Source: Zeus faber
Lineage: Eukaryota > Chordata > Actinopteri > Zeiformes > Zeidae
DNA: 64,000 nucleotides
Assembly: GCA_960531495.1 (NCBI GenBank)
Contig: OY482851.1
Span: forward strand, 6,586,714-6,650,713
Reading direction: 5' to 3'
A model generated the notes under the pieces. It was not told the DNA's origin, made no database searches, and saw nothing but the letters and a program-made list of their open reading frames with translations. This document shows positions 1 through 40,755 of the stretch, one piece after another (within the stretch, counting starts at the first letter, position 1; each line of letters opens with the position of its first letter). The position numbers and the translations under genes were made by a program.

Positions 1-300
1 ACGGGCTGCAGGAGCAGCGCCCCCGCCCAGCAGGACGGCCAACGTGGTCAGCAACTGCAGGTTCCCCCACAGCTGGAGGCCCGCCAAGAAGCCACACAGC
101 TGCCTCCTGGCCGGGTCGCTCACGGACGCTACGGAGAGGAGGGAGGCCGCCCGCTACCGATCCATCCCCTGGCTACGGGCGAAGGGCACCCGGGAAGATG
201 AACGGGGTTGGAGCTGCCTCACCTCAGCAGGGACCAGTGGAAGATCACTTTGGCCTCCGGTGTGACCTTGACGCCGCGGTTGTCGAAAAGTCCTTCCTCT
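1..300 (-). other. possible exons of a neighbouring gene
   Basis: GC-rich and coding-like on the minus strand. About 153-1 reads through without a stop as a hydrophobic, membrane-like stretch (CGFLAGLQLWGNLQLLTTLA and on). A second piece, about 300-221, ends in a good donor, CTGAG|GTGAGG, with an intron of about 70 bp between them. Which frame of the second piece joins the first is ambiguous. I do not recognise the protein. The window edge cuts it off. Confidence 0.3.
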
Positions 301-761
301 GAATCATAGACACGTTTGCATTGACAGGCTCGCCGTACGTTCACTGGATGGGCTCGTTTCTTGGCCCGTCAATGCAGTGAACACAAGCCAGACGGGAGAA
401 TGTCCGCCTGTGGGGGGGATCTTTTTCCATGCACAACTCTGCTGCTACTTGGAGGGACGGTTGTGAGATTGTTTTAAAGGAAGAGATCAACATGTAAGCT
501 GGCATTGATGACCAAATATTATTGAGCTGGAAAGGTAATACTACAAATAGTAAACACATAGAAGTTCCAGCAGAAAGCGCAATGGGGGAACAAAGGCACC
601 GAGCGCAGATCAAAGACGCAGGCATCAGCAGGTCACCAATATACGGATGGACTTTGATTTTCATTCAACGGACGATATTGTGCCTATCCGAGAACGCTTT
701 CCTAAAAATGACGCCTCTTCCGAGCGGCGCACAATCAATCCATTTCGACCAAGTGAGATAT

Positions 762-1092
762 TTAGAGATCTTGGGAGAAAACCGTCCCTATCCTGGTAAT
801 AGGTTCTTCATTTTCATCGCTTGCAGGAACCCAAGGCTGAGGCACGGGAAGGGGAGGCCCCGGGGTGGCCGGCAGAACCACGGGGACTGCTCCGTGGGAG
901 AGCTGCAGGCTCTGGCCACTGGAGCTGAGGGAGAGGAGGGTGTGAGGCGCTAAAGCATCCTGACATGAATAATAATTCACTCTTTTACTTGCCTTGGTGT
1001 AGTGCGGCCGTCGTGGTGGAGGTGATGTAGGACGTGGTGCCTTTGGATCTCCAGGAAGAAGAGGCTGCTTCTTTCTTGGTCTGTGCTGCCAA
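762..1092 (-). other. coding-like open frame of unknown identity
   Basis: An open frame of about 110 codons on the minus strand, downstream of jak2. It has a basic, proline-rich start (DPKAPRPTSPPPRRPHYTKA) and a Ser/Pro-rich end (PATPGPPLPVPQPWVPASDE), then a stop. There is no ATG; a weak AG acceptor could open it. It could be the last exon of a neighbouring gene or chance in a GC-rich patch. No family is recognised. Confidence 0.22.
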
Positions 1093-1329
1093 TTTTACTT
1101 CCTGTTAACCTGCTTTTCCCCCCGTTCACCTAATTCAATTAACCTAAAACACACAATTATGAGCAATAACATTATGAGCAGAGCATTTATTGTAAATGTT
1201 CAAGTTTTTGACCTGCGGCGTGTACGTCTTTCTACCATTGCACTGTTTTCTATTCAGCTATTTTTTCTTATTGTGCTCAACATCGACACACGAGCAGAAA
1301 AAACTTGAGTCAAGTTTGATAAAAACTCT

Positions 1330-1335
1330 TTTAAT
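1330..1335 (-). terminator. candidate jak2 poly(A) signal ATTAAA
   Basis: ATTAAA on the minus strand, about 560 bases past the stop, followed by T-rich and TGTG-containing sequence at 1320-1280. No AATAAA occurs closer to the stop. An alternative AATAAA lies at 1191-1186. Confidence 0.4.
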
Positions 1336-1592
1336 TCTCACACCACTTGCTTCACAATGAAAACAAAAGAAAAACAACAATATTCTGGATTTTTAAATCA
1401 CCTCTGTATGAACGTCATTTACACAGTCTGTCCATCAGCAGATCAAATATAGTTCTATACTATACTTTTGTTTTTAAAAAAATATATATAAAATTGTATT
1501 TGTACACAAAAAATACGTATTTACACACATAAGAAACCATTCAGCGCTGATATTCTTTGGACAGGGGACGAGGTTAAAGCTAGCCCTGCTAG

Positions 1593-1593
<1 letters not shown>

Positions 1594-1658
<65 letters not shown>
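1594..1658. repeat. (CA)n microsatellite in jak2 3' UTR
   Basis: About 32 uninterrupted CA units, GT on the transcribed strand, about 240 bases after the stop codon. Confidence 0.95.
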
Positions 1659-1661
<3 letters not shown>

Positions 1662-1892
1662 GCGGCTCCACTAGAGCACATGGGGGTGGCGTGCCTTGCT
1701 CCAAGGCACCTCGGCAGTCGTTTCAGAGCTGATCCAGGACGTGAACCAGCAACCTCCTGTTGAAAAGCAGCTTCTTCTCTGGCCCGAGGCTGGCGCCCCC
1801 CCGTGGCTGGGCAGCAGTGACCTCAGGATGCGTCTCACCGCCCGAGAGCAGAGGGCACATGAGGTACGTTTTTAACAGAAAGGTCTTTTTGT

Positions 1893-31380
<29,488 letters not shown>

Positions 31381-31447
31381 AGCTGGGATACAGGACATCA
31401 GCAAAATGGCACCTTTGAGTGAAGTCAAGACAAGTATGTTGATGATG

Positions 31448-31449
31448 AA

Positions 31450-31481
<32 letters not shown>

Positions 31482-31482
31482 G
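31448..31482. repeat. (AAT)n microsatellite
   Basis: About eleven trinucleotide units, 65 bp upstream of the jak2 ATG exon. They are followed by AGGGCTGTCACGATC, a terminal motif seen in hAT-type elements, but no matching right end was found. Confidence 0.85.
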
Positions 31483-32114
31483 GGCTGTCACGATCATAAC
31501 ATTCTGATACACCACATTGTGGTTAACAATTTAATTGTTTTCCTTTGTCCATCTTGTGCTATAATGATGGCATAAAATAAAACTTGTCAACCTAACGCAG
31601 AAGAACCATTCATTGGCATTTAAGACTGGAACATAAAAATTGAAATCTAAAATCCATCCAATTTTTCTCAACTCAACTGATGTGTAATATAGATATATAG
31701 AGCTGTGAGAATCAAAACTTGCTTTGACTTGAACTCAGATAATGGCGCATTGTAGTGACTCGTCGTGTGTCTGTGAGACTAGTACTGCGATCAGCTGTTA
31801 GGGTACTTGAACACAGCAATGTCACACTAAACGGTTATCTAAACGAGCATTGCATAAAGGAGCAAGAACAGAGGGCAACATTGTCTGCGCACAAGCTATA
31901 AAATCTGCATAATCGAATTCAAGAATTAGGCTACTCTCAATAAGAGTTATATATTCAGCCGACTCTGGGAGCATCTGCCAGTTTCCACTGACAGCTTTTG
32001 TAAATTTAGAGCTGCTGGGAATGAGTGCTACAAAGCACCGGAAGGCAGAGATTTGGGGCACTCTCTAAAGAATCATTAATTTCAACAATTTGAAAAACAA
32101 TTGAAAATCAAACA

Positions 32115-32445
32115 CTAAAGTGGTATTGTGTGTGGTATAGGGATGTAACGTTATACCGTTTAAGGCTAAACTGAGGCATCAAGCAACCACGGTAATTTGT
32201 GTTGCAAAATTGAAGATGTAACCTTTAATTCACCTCACCCTATGTTGTTTTATTATTATATTAAACTTGCTCCCATACGCGGTCAAGTTACGTAAAGCAC
32301 CGCATCGCAAACTACTGGTGTAAAGCAGTTCTGGCGCTGATCCTTCCCACGAATAAACAGAAAATGAAGGGGGGGAATTAATACTGTAAAACGAACCCAT
32401 ACCGTTACATCCCCAGTCTGGCGTGGTGCACAATACCACTTTTTC
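32115..32445. mobile_element. small terminal-inverted-repeat element (MITE)
   Basis: About 330 bp in the jak2 5' intron. The left end AAGTGGTATTGTGTGTGGTA continues with GGGATGTAACGTTATACCG. The right end ACCGTTACATCCCCAG continues with TGGTGCACAATACCACTTTT. The inverted repeat extends about 48 bases with mismatches. No coding capacity. Probably hAT-related, by the terminal motif. Confidence 0.65.
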
Positions 32446-35400
32446 AATACAGATTGTGTCTCTGAATCCTAAACCAACTGACATTGAATAGCTAGCAGAT
32501 TATCAGAGATCAGTTTGAGGTCCAAAAACCTCAGGCCAACATCCTGGAATTCATTTTTCATGCTTTTGTTTGCAGAACAGGCAGAGAATCAAGTTTGTGT
32601 CTTTAATATCTGATATTGGTGCTAGAGTTTTGTTTTGGGGATATGCCAGTGCCCTACTTGAGCCTCATAGTGGTTCCATATCTGATACCAGTATTGGCAC
32701 CAGTCCAAATGTGTCTCGGACAGAAGTTAAAGACATTGATGGGAATGTCAATGGAAGAACCTCCCATCAGAAGAGCACACTGGCATCCACTGGCTTCTAA
32801 CAAAACAAGTCAAAGGGGAGTTCTTACAGCTGTAAAATGTGCCTTAAAGCTAGAATAGTGAAGCAGGCTCAGTGACTCAACCATTTTCCCACGCCGGAAA
32901 AAACTGTCAGCGAAATTTGAGTGTCGCTGACAGAAACGGAACTATAGGCACGTTGCATATTTTCACTCAAAACAAAATAGTCATAGCCTTATCGGTAATC
33001 TGAGTATTTATGTGCATGCAACAATGTGCTAACGGTCCACACCCTCAAGCAGACCGGCTCGCCTCGCAAAGATGGACGCCAGCCTTGAGTGGGTGTAACA
33101 GAGTAACTGTGGAAGTGATACTCCATCATTTGCAGATTGAGAAGAGAAGTGAAATCGGATCTCACGTCCTCAGTAGATACATGTAGATAGTAGGTGTTGC
33201 TGCAATGCAGTCTTATCTACTTATGTACAAACAATCTGGATTTCCGGATATGTCTTGATTAAGACGCCAGATCTGAAGGGGGTTTGGTCAGTATTTTACG
33301 TTCCACGGAATTCGGAACCCGGTAATTCCAAGCCGGTATTCCCCACTTCCGAGCTAAATGTATTCTATTGGCAGTTCAACAAAACATGGACGTCTACGGA
33401 GAGTTTCTAGTATTGAACACCCAATGTAGTAGGTACATAACCATGTGCACATCGTTTTTTGCAGTATACACAAGGTTTAAAGGATAGTGAGTTAAAGCTT
33501 GGGATGAACAATAAATATTTTTTATATGCGCTCACATTGCAATTTCAAGGAGTGCAATTTTATAGCAAAAGTCAACCTGCGTTGCTCATGCAGTCTGCAC
33601 AAACTGTCGCATCAAGTTTGAACATGTGAGACTTACAGTGAAACTCGGTGCTCGGAAACAGGGGAAAACTCCAGCCACCCGGTGAACAGAGTTATATAAA
33701 CAAACTTTCCCTCTGAGGATTCTGACCAATTAGAAGCTTCCCAACGAGACGCTCCACTGATAAGAGCTGCCAACAATCTTCCTCTTTCATTACCTAATGT
33801 CAGGGAAATTGTTTACACAGAAAGAAAATGTGAACTTAACATGACACTCCTGTTCCTTTGTGTCTTCATTTTTACTGCGCCATCTGAATATTCCAATGGG
33901 CTGCTATTAAAACATCTCATGAATTCTGTTTGGTTCCTTTCCAAGTTATATGATATTCATGTTCCACTTTAGACTGTACGGTAATAACATTTCAGATATT
34001 TGTGACACTGAAATTAAATAAGCAAATGACGGCAGGCATTGCATAGAATTGTATTATTGGGATATGAATAAATACTAGATTTATAGAAGATTTGCTGTGG
34101 ATCTCGGTCTGTGCACAGATCACTTATTTTTCAGTTTTAGTCTGAGAACTCTGGCATGCAGAGTCAGTGCGATACACAGTTAGAGAAAGAAAAAAAACAA
34201 ACACATCCCATTATAGATATGACAAATTCAACTACAAGCATGAAGATCAATTTTCCACTCTTGTCATCTTTCATCACGGCATATATCGAATCACTTATCA
34301 GAATAAAAAATGCAGAGGCGTCAGCCAAATTACTTGACAAGTAAGTGAATTGAAGACCGTTAATTAAAGGGAAATTATCGTGATACTTCAAGGCCTGAAT
34401 TGATGATCTAAAACTGAAATTGAGTATAATATTTACTTATTTTTATTAAATGCATTCAGCTTTTCCCCCAAAATGTTTTATTATTACTATTTGTTTGGAG
34501 TTTTATAAATGTAATGCACATTGTGTATGAAAGGTGCCACAAAAATAAATGTTATTATTAAAGTGTGTATTGGGGGAGAACCTCCAAATGCCGATTTATT
34601 TGATCTTAAACCGGGAATCTAAATGACTTAACCAGCTTGTGCACAAAATGCATCTAACCTTATCTTAACGGCAAACAAACACAAATTAACAGAGCGTCAC
34701 GATCAGCCCACAGCAACATGAGCTGCAAGTCAAACATCAGGACCAGACAGAGGACTTTCCAAACCCTTGATCTGGGTCAAACGTTTCACAACCAAAACTT
34801 CTCCCGACTCCCTCCAGCAAAAGCCACCCTGTTGCTTGATTTTGTTGAAGTCCTACCAAGTGGATAACAAAAATGTGTGTATTCATAAACGACAGAATTG
34901 TGAGAAGTGTCATCACAGCGGTCTCACGTAACAGGAAGCCTTCTAAGCATGATGCCCTCCCACCGCTGCAGAATCGGAAGTGCTTTATTGGGCAAAGTAT
35001 ATTTCCATGTACAAGGAAATGACCCCGTCAATAGTTGTTGTAGATGCATTGTCGCATTAAAAATATATATCCGACAACCACGATGCTCCAACGTCAAGGC
35101 TATACTCCTAACTCCTCTTTTGGCTGCTTGGGCTGCCACCCGAGTCAGAAAGGGGGATGTAAGATTTTTTCCAACACTTTATATATATATATATATATAT
35201 ATATTTGTCTGTTTTTGTCTATGTTTTCCACCCAGGTACATAACATTTAGGCACATTTTATTTGTTATATTCATGCAAGCCTGCATAATCTCCTACCTTT
35301 GTCAGAATGTGAATTGTGGACAAATAGGTTCGTTGGTATTTTTTTATTTAATAGATTTAATGTTATTTCTTACCTGGGGGTTGACTGACGCATCGATGTG

Positions 35401-35956
35401 TCTAACAGTCTAAATATACAGAATACACAAACTATGATTCTATACACAGGGTCAAGTAAAAGGAAATAACAGGGGCTCCGGCAGTGTGGTTCCTGGTATT
35501 GACTGTGGGTATATTTATAAATGGACATTCTGGACAGGGTGATGTCAAATAACACCAACATGCACAGTTTGACTTTTCTGTGCTGTTTTGTCGGCGTATA
35601 GCAGCCGCTGTTAACCATCACAAATGTGTATTTATTCAAACCCTTGATAAAATCAGCGATCCTCGTGGAAAAAAACATAATAAAAAAAAAATCACTGAGT
35701 GCGATAAATCATGGCCCGGATCTAGCCACCTAGCTAACGTTAGCGGTAGCTCTGCTGTACGCTGCGCTGCGTGCAGAGGAGTTGTCACTTCTCAAATGTT
35801 GCGCGTATTGTCAATCAAACGCTCACGCAACATTTTGAGGAATAACGTCGCGATGAAACCGACCAACTTCGTGTCGGTTCGCTCGTTGCCAGCTTCGCGC
35901 TGCCGGGTCCCAGCCGCCCGTCGCTACCTCGCGAGGCTAGCCGGGCTAGCGCTTAC

Positions 35957-36250
35957 CCCGACGCCGCGGCCGGGACGCGACCAGCGCCGCTGCGGGGCTT
36001 CGGCGGCTTCGGCCGGGGCGACGCGGCGCGGCGCTCCGATTCTCCGCGACCAGCAGGACACAGCTATGGAACCGCGGCCGGCGGAAAGTCACATCCCTCC
36101 GCGGCACAGTCCCCACGACGCCGCGGTGGCTCGCTTCTCCCAACTCGCTCAACTTACGGCAGCGGACCTCCAGCTGGGCTGCGACCCGACGGCGCTGCGT
36201 TCGAGTCACGTGGGAGAGTTGGGAGAACGACGAGCGCCGCGACTGACGAT
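35957..36250 (-). promoter_or_regulatory. jak2: CpG-rich jak2 promoter and probable non-coding first exon
   Basis: The block from about 35870 to 36250 is very GC- and CpG-rich, unlike its AT-rich surroundings, and lies upstream of the jak2 ATG exon. On the minus strand it contains a strong donor, GTCGGG|GTAAGCG, with the exon end at 35957. This suits a non-coding exon 1 spliced about 4.6 kb to the ATG exon. A CACGTG E-box is at 36207-36212. An IRF/ISRE-like GAAAGTGAAATT is at 36255-36266. The transcription start is not determined, and a further non-coding exon is possible. Confidence 0.6.
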
Positions 36251-36254
36251 TACT

Positions 36255-36266
36255 GAAAGTGAAATT
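36255..36266 (+). promoter_or_regulatory. ISRE/IRF-like motif
   Basis: GAAAGTGAAATT matches the GAAANNGAAA core bound by IRF-family factors. It sits just outside the CpG-rich block at the presumed jak2 5' end. JAK2 acts in interferon-gamma signalling, so feedback control is conceivable. This is a single motif match. Confidence 0.35.
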
Positions 36267-36343
36267 ATTTAAATAAAAACAGGATGAAACGACATTAAGT
36301 GAATTAAATGGAGAATTGTATTTATAATTAATGCCTGAAAAAC

Positions 36344-36344
<1 letters not shown>

Positions 36345-36436
<92 letters not shown>

Positions 36437-36438
36437 TT
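36345..36438. repeat. (CA)(TA)n microsatellite at the edge of the jak2 promoter
   Basis: Short CA units, then about 36 TA units and a T-run, about 100 bp upstream of the ISRE-like motif. Confidence 0.95.
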
Positions 36439-36699
36439 ATTCAGAAGCCATTTCCACAATACGGTGCTGCATTTAATTATTTATTAATTAATAATTAACT
36501 TTTCCATTTCTGCGTTTTAAATTTGGTCTATTTCTATGTACTTAAATATAAACACTAAGATATTCGCCGGACTTCTCCCCGGGGATTCGTGAGCTGCTTC
36601 TATGACGTGACCGTAACGCAAACGAAGACAGCCCTCGTTAAACTGCATCGCCCGCGTGGTCGCTCAACACCGTTTGGTCGTTTGCTTTATTGCTGCAGC

Positions 36700-36780
36700 G
36701 GCTTCACGGCGGGTTGACCCCGCCCGACCCCGCCCGACCCCGCCGCTTTGCGGGGGCTTCTCGCGCGGTCACGTTGAATT
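36700..36780. promoter_or_regulatory. GC-box-like tandem CCCCGCCCGA
   Basis: Three tandem ACCCCGCCCG-type units at about 36716-36745 lie inside a GC-rich patch (36590-36780), about 0.5 kb upstream of the jak2 CpG block. They resemble Sp1/KLF sites. They could be a distal promoter part or a simple tandem repeat. Confidence 0.3.
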
Positions 36781-37181
36781 TGTTGAAGATTAAAAAAAAA
36801 CAAAAAAACCGCGGAGTGAAAACGCGACTTTAGTTGAAATGAATGTTGTTTCCGTCTCCTGAGCCGCGTGGCTCCGTCACGTTGTCGCTATTAACAGCCA
36901 CTGCCTGGTCCCTGGCAACTTTTACATCCATCCCAGTGAATCGCGCTGAGGGTCCAGCAAGGTACAATTAATAGGATTATTTCAATAATTATTTACCATC
37001 CGTGACAAACTCTGTGTCCGTCGCTTCTGCCGATGCGTCCGCGGAACGGCACGACGGAACGTAATCTAATAAGAATGGAGCAGTTGAAGTAAATGGACGG
37101 ACAGGCAGACCTCCCGGAGCTGTGAGGTTTGGCGAAGGTGGCGGCTCCTGATCATTTACAAAATGAAGAGCTCATGCACAT

Positions 37182-37205
37182 GGGTTAGGGTTAGGGTTAG
37201 GGGAT
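37182..37205 (+). repeat. interstitial telomere-like repeat
   Basis: GGGTTAGGGTTAGGGTTAGG, three to four TTAGGG units followed by a degenerate unit, 0.9 kb upstream of the jak2 CpG block. Too short to be a chromosome end. Confidence 0.7.
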
Positions 37206-37319
37206 AGGGTTTTTGTGGTTTTTGTGGTCACCTTTTGACACTGGGCCAAACTGGAAGAGAGGAACGAAGAGTATGAGTCGATCTGCGACGGCCGGTCCAA
37301 GGCAAACAATGTCACACTG

Positions 37320-37363
37320 ACACACACACACACACACACACACACACTGACACATATACCCAT

Positions 37364-37414
<51 letters not shown>

Positions 37415-37525
37415 AACACACACAGAAGCACCAGGAGGCCGCAAGTCTGCTCCACTCCAACGCGGTGAATCTCCAGCCGGATCCCCCTCAGCAGAGAGAG
37501 AGCGAGAGAGAGAGAGAGAGAGCAA
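37320..37525. repeat. (CA)n blocks and (GA)n
   Basis: Two CA arrays (37320-37348 and 37366-37425) and a GA array (37494-37523). The surrounding intergenic stretch to 38270 has no gene. Confidence 0.9.
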
Positions 37526-38278
37526 GAGGGTTGAAAACAGCAATGGACTACATGTCAATAACTATGTTTTACAGTAATGACCCCAAAAGATTCGTCCATA
37601 CGGTTTATAAATAAAAGTAAAGCATCACCTTGAGCACAAACAAAACGTTATGTGTGCGCTGAAGTGCTTTTCAGCCAAATTAAATTGGTATCATTCCCCC
37701 TGGGACTCGCGGTTGATAGCCTTCCTTCTACTGCTGTTGTGTTCTGGTGTTTTTTAGCCCGGAATCCAGATCTGGATTGGGTGTTGACTTGTTGTTTCAA
37801 AACGCTGTCGTCGCCCTTTTTTTTTTTTTTCAAATCTTGTTTGTTCATTTTGTGTTGTCGTTGTGGTGTTTTTCTAAATTCTGAAGGAATTGACTCACAA
37901 ATCAATATTTTCCACTCCATTTTCATAAAGATTCATCATCTGTATTGTTTTAAGCGCTGCCCTTTTATCAGTGTGCAAATGAACCGAACGGGACAATGCA
38001 ATGAAGTAATGCAACCAGATGGAGCTGCTCCCACTGTCCAGTCAGTCCAGTTTGCATGCACCGGTCCAGTTAATCCTCAGAAAACGCTCAGTTAGACAAT
38101 CTGAGTCTGACAATGTATCTCTTCAACAAGACAAACGTCGACAGTCTGCATATTGTTGACGTTTGGCGTAGTCCTGTAATATAGGCTGAATTTAAGAGTG
38201 GCTAATGACATTGACATTTATTATGTTATTTTTAGATTTTATTTAGATTTTTACATTTATTTATTTAGTTCTAAATGT

Positions 38279-38438
38279 ATACAGTATATATATATACACA
38301 CACATCATATACAGTATATATACTGTATATATTCTGTATATACTGTGTGTATATATTTATATATATATACATATACAGTATATATATACTGTATATATAT
38401 ATGTATGTATATATATATATATACTGTATATATATATG

Positions 38439-38485
<47 letters not shown>
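38279..38485. repeat. TA-rich self-complementary microsatellite
   Basis: Variable TATATACTGTATATA and GTATGTATATA units that are self-complementary over about 200 bp. A GT array (38647-38690) follows. Confidence 0.9.
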
Positions 38486-38488
<3 letters not shown>

Positions 38489-38769
38489 GTCCTGTGTATA
38501 TATCTCTCTCAGGACTGCAGGTACAGTGTATATATACGACAAGTAGGGGCTCATTAGAATGACACCACCCCCTGTTCTGAGTATCTCCACCCACGGCCTA
38601 AGAACTGCCTTTGTGAAGGTGTGCCATTTTTTTCTCCCAAGTATTTGTGTGTGTGTGTGTGTGTGTGTCTGTGTGTGTGTGTGTGTGTGTTCTCTATGCT
38701 GTGAGATTTGTTTATTCTGCACCGACTGTCCGTATGGTTGCACAAACATTTGACATATTTTCTTTGATT

Positions 38770-38855
38770 GTATTTCTCTGTAAAGCGCATTGTGTTGCCC
38801 TGGTGTCAAATGCGCTTTATAAATAAAGTGTGACTCCACTTGACTTGACTTGACG
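38770..38855 (+). repeat. LINE 3'-tail-like fragment with TTGAC repeat
   Basis: CTCTGTAAAGCGCATTGTG and AAATGCGCTTTATAAATAAA, then ACTTGACTTGACTTGAC, resemble the tail of a LINE or a LINE-tailed SINE ending in a short tandem repeat. Confidence 0.45.
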
Positions 38856-38859
38856 TCGG

Positions 38860-40700
38860 CCCCCGGCCTCAGAGGACAGAAGAGCGGAGGCGATGAAGTT
38901 AATTCGATGGCAACGTTCCAAACCGTGACAAAACTGCAGACGAGGGAAATAAGTCAGTATTTAAAATATAATTGTGCCGTTTGTTTCGTTTGACGTTAAG
39001 CACCAAACCAACGCTAATAGCTGAGGTAATATAATAGATGTAATTTTCTAGAAAGTTACTTGCTGCAGGATCCACAATAGAGTTTAGGGTATTAGTATGT
39101 GAGTTGAATGTCTGGAAGATGAACTCCATCTTATCAATGCTCTTAAAAAACGGGAGCGTAAAATGACAGAACGGGTGGTGTCGCGGCGATGTCTCCAGAG
39201 TGTTTCTTGCTGCCGATTTTATAGAGATTCACACAAAGTTTACTGACTCGTCGTGAATGACGGAGGTCATTTCACCGCCGGGGGTGTGGGCTCAGCAGCT
39301 CATTTGCACTTAAAGCTACAGACGCAGAGAAACAACCCATCGGAAAAATGACTGAAACAGAGGGGTGTAGAGGCACGCTAGAATGGCTGGAATGCATAAT
39401 CTGAGAGGTATTTTCTGCAAAAAAAAAAAACTTCAAAAAGATGTTTTGGGGACCTCTCAGGCCTATATTAGCTCGCTTAAAATGAGTATAAATGGTGACC
39501 TCTAAGGTTTCCTCATAACGATAATTGTCCTGCAAATCTGAGCGTACGCGCACGACACAGCTGTTATGCAACACATTGGCCACTAGGTGGAGCTACTTGT
39601 ACATCAGTTGCATAAAAAACTCAAACAGAGCCAGAGGTGAAGGAAAACAGAGAAGAAGTGAGAAGTGAGGGTGGAAAAACAAGGCGAGGAGAGAGAAAAA
39701 GGGGAGGAAACGTCAGCGTGAGCAGCAACGAAGACGTTCTTCCCTTGGTCCCTGGTGGTCTGATCGGCGTCCCCCCCCCCCCCCACCCCGGGGCCTTTCA
39801 CGCCCCCCCTTCCACCACCTGAACCCACGTGCACGCACACGCGCGAGCACGCACGCACACCCACACACGGAGGCATCAGTCTCAGTGTTGAAGAAGTACG
39901 TCGAGATTCGAACACTGCAACCTTGAGTGTAAAATCATTATTTTTACTCTCAAACTACACACCGCCGTACTACTAATGCAGGTGCTGAAATAAATGACTA
40001 GGATGTAAATTAAATGTAGATTACTATTATGTAAATTGCCAGGACACCTTCATCACTATTCTTTGTCAATATGTAACAAACATTCTGCATAAAGAAAGGC
40101 AGAGCAGTACTTTATAAAGTATTACAGGCTGTGTTGCAGTATGTCAGGGCATTGGATTTGTTAGTACTTTATGGAAGCACTTTTGCTTTTAATACTTTAA
40201 GTACGTTTTAACTTAAGTGCAAATGTCAATCTGGTACTTTCCTTTCCAACCACAGTGATTTTGTGTCAGGGCGCGACAGGGTTCACGCCCTGTAAAGTAA
40301 AAGGTCTCGGTACTTCTTCCACCACTGCTAGAATTCTAGAGCGTGATCGTCCCGGAGCTTTTTTCTCATCCGGGTGTTATGGCTCCACCTTTCCTCTGCG
40401 CCCGGAGTCACCCGGCTGCAGGTGCCCGCTCCCGTCACGTAATGAGGGTCCATCTATTTTCTTCACCTGCTTTTTCGCCGACGCCGAAAGCCCTTCCACA
40501 CGGTAACATGTTGAGGGCGTTCAGAATGACAACTCTCGATTTGGTGCTTGTCCTGCGCTGTCGCTCTGGATAACGTCATTGAAATGTGGCCGCGGGCGCT
40601 GTCCGTGGTGCTTAAGAAGCAGCAGTTCAGCTGGAAGCTACGCCGGCTGTCCAGGGTGCTGACCCCTCCAAGAGGGGGCTCACCCACGTCGTGTGAAATG
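38860..40700. other. intergenic stretch without recognised feature
   Basis: Short open frames only, on both strands. There is a C-run at 39771-39783 and CACGCA units near 39830. No splice-consistent coding signal. Confidence 0.5.
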
Positions 40701-40703
40701 AGT

Positions 40704-40704
<1 letters not shown>

Positions 40705-40754
<50 letters not shown>

Positions 40755-40755
40755 A
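40705..40755. repeat. (GA)n microsatellite
   Basis: About 20 GA units with a late GGGA interruption. The following 40760-42550 interval shows no gene or recognised repeat. Confidence 0.93.

Larger units (their letters stand above)
1315..1892 (-). other. jak2: probable jak2 3' UTR
   Basis: The minus-strand sequence after the stop is non-coding. It includes a (CA/GT) tract of about 65 bp at 1594-1658 and AU-rich stretches near 1440-1520. The end is set from the ATTAAA at 1335-1330 with T/GT-rich sequence just downstream. A longer UTR reaching the AATAAA at 1191-1186 is equally possible. Confidence 0.5.
31386..35956 (-). other. jak2: jak2 5' intron
   Basis: The interval between the proposed non-coding first exon and the ATG exon. 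It holds the MITE at 32115-32445, a LINE-like tail at about 34500-34565 (GTATGAAAGGTGCCAC, then AATAAATGTTATTATTAAAG) and a TA array at 35181-35204. No further exon could be recognised, though a second non-coding exon is possible. Confidence 0.5.

Noticed and set aside
960..992. GC-AG intron of 33 bp (GCAAGT...GTCAG) in the coding-like frame past jak2
   Set aside because: Too short for a vertebrate intron, and the frame is open straight through it.
31396..31398. Upstream in-frame ATG as the jak2 start
   Set aside because: A CAG acceptor lies between it and the ATG at 31380, so it is probably intronic.
34907..35413. 168-codon + strand open frame
   Set aside because: It spans a TA microsatellite and AT-rich DNA; no recognisable domain and no splice-site support.
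35580..36272. 230-codon + strand open frame
   Set aside because: Stops are rare here because the CpG-rich block is GC-rich; low-complexity Arg/Ala translation with no family resemblance.
37182..37205. Chromosome end
   Set aside because: Only three to four TTAGGG units with ordinary DNA on both sides.
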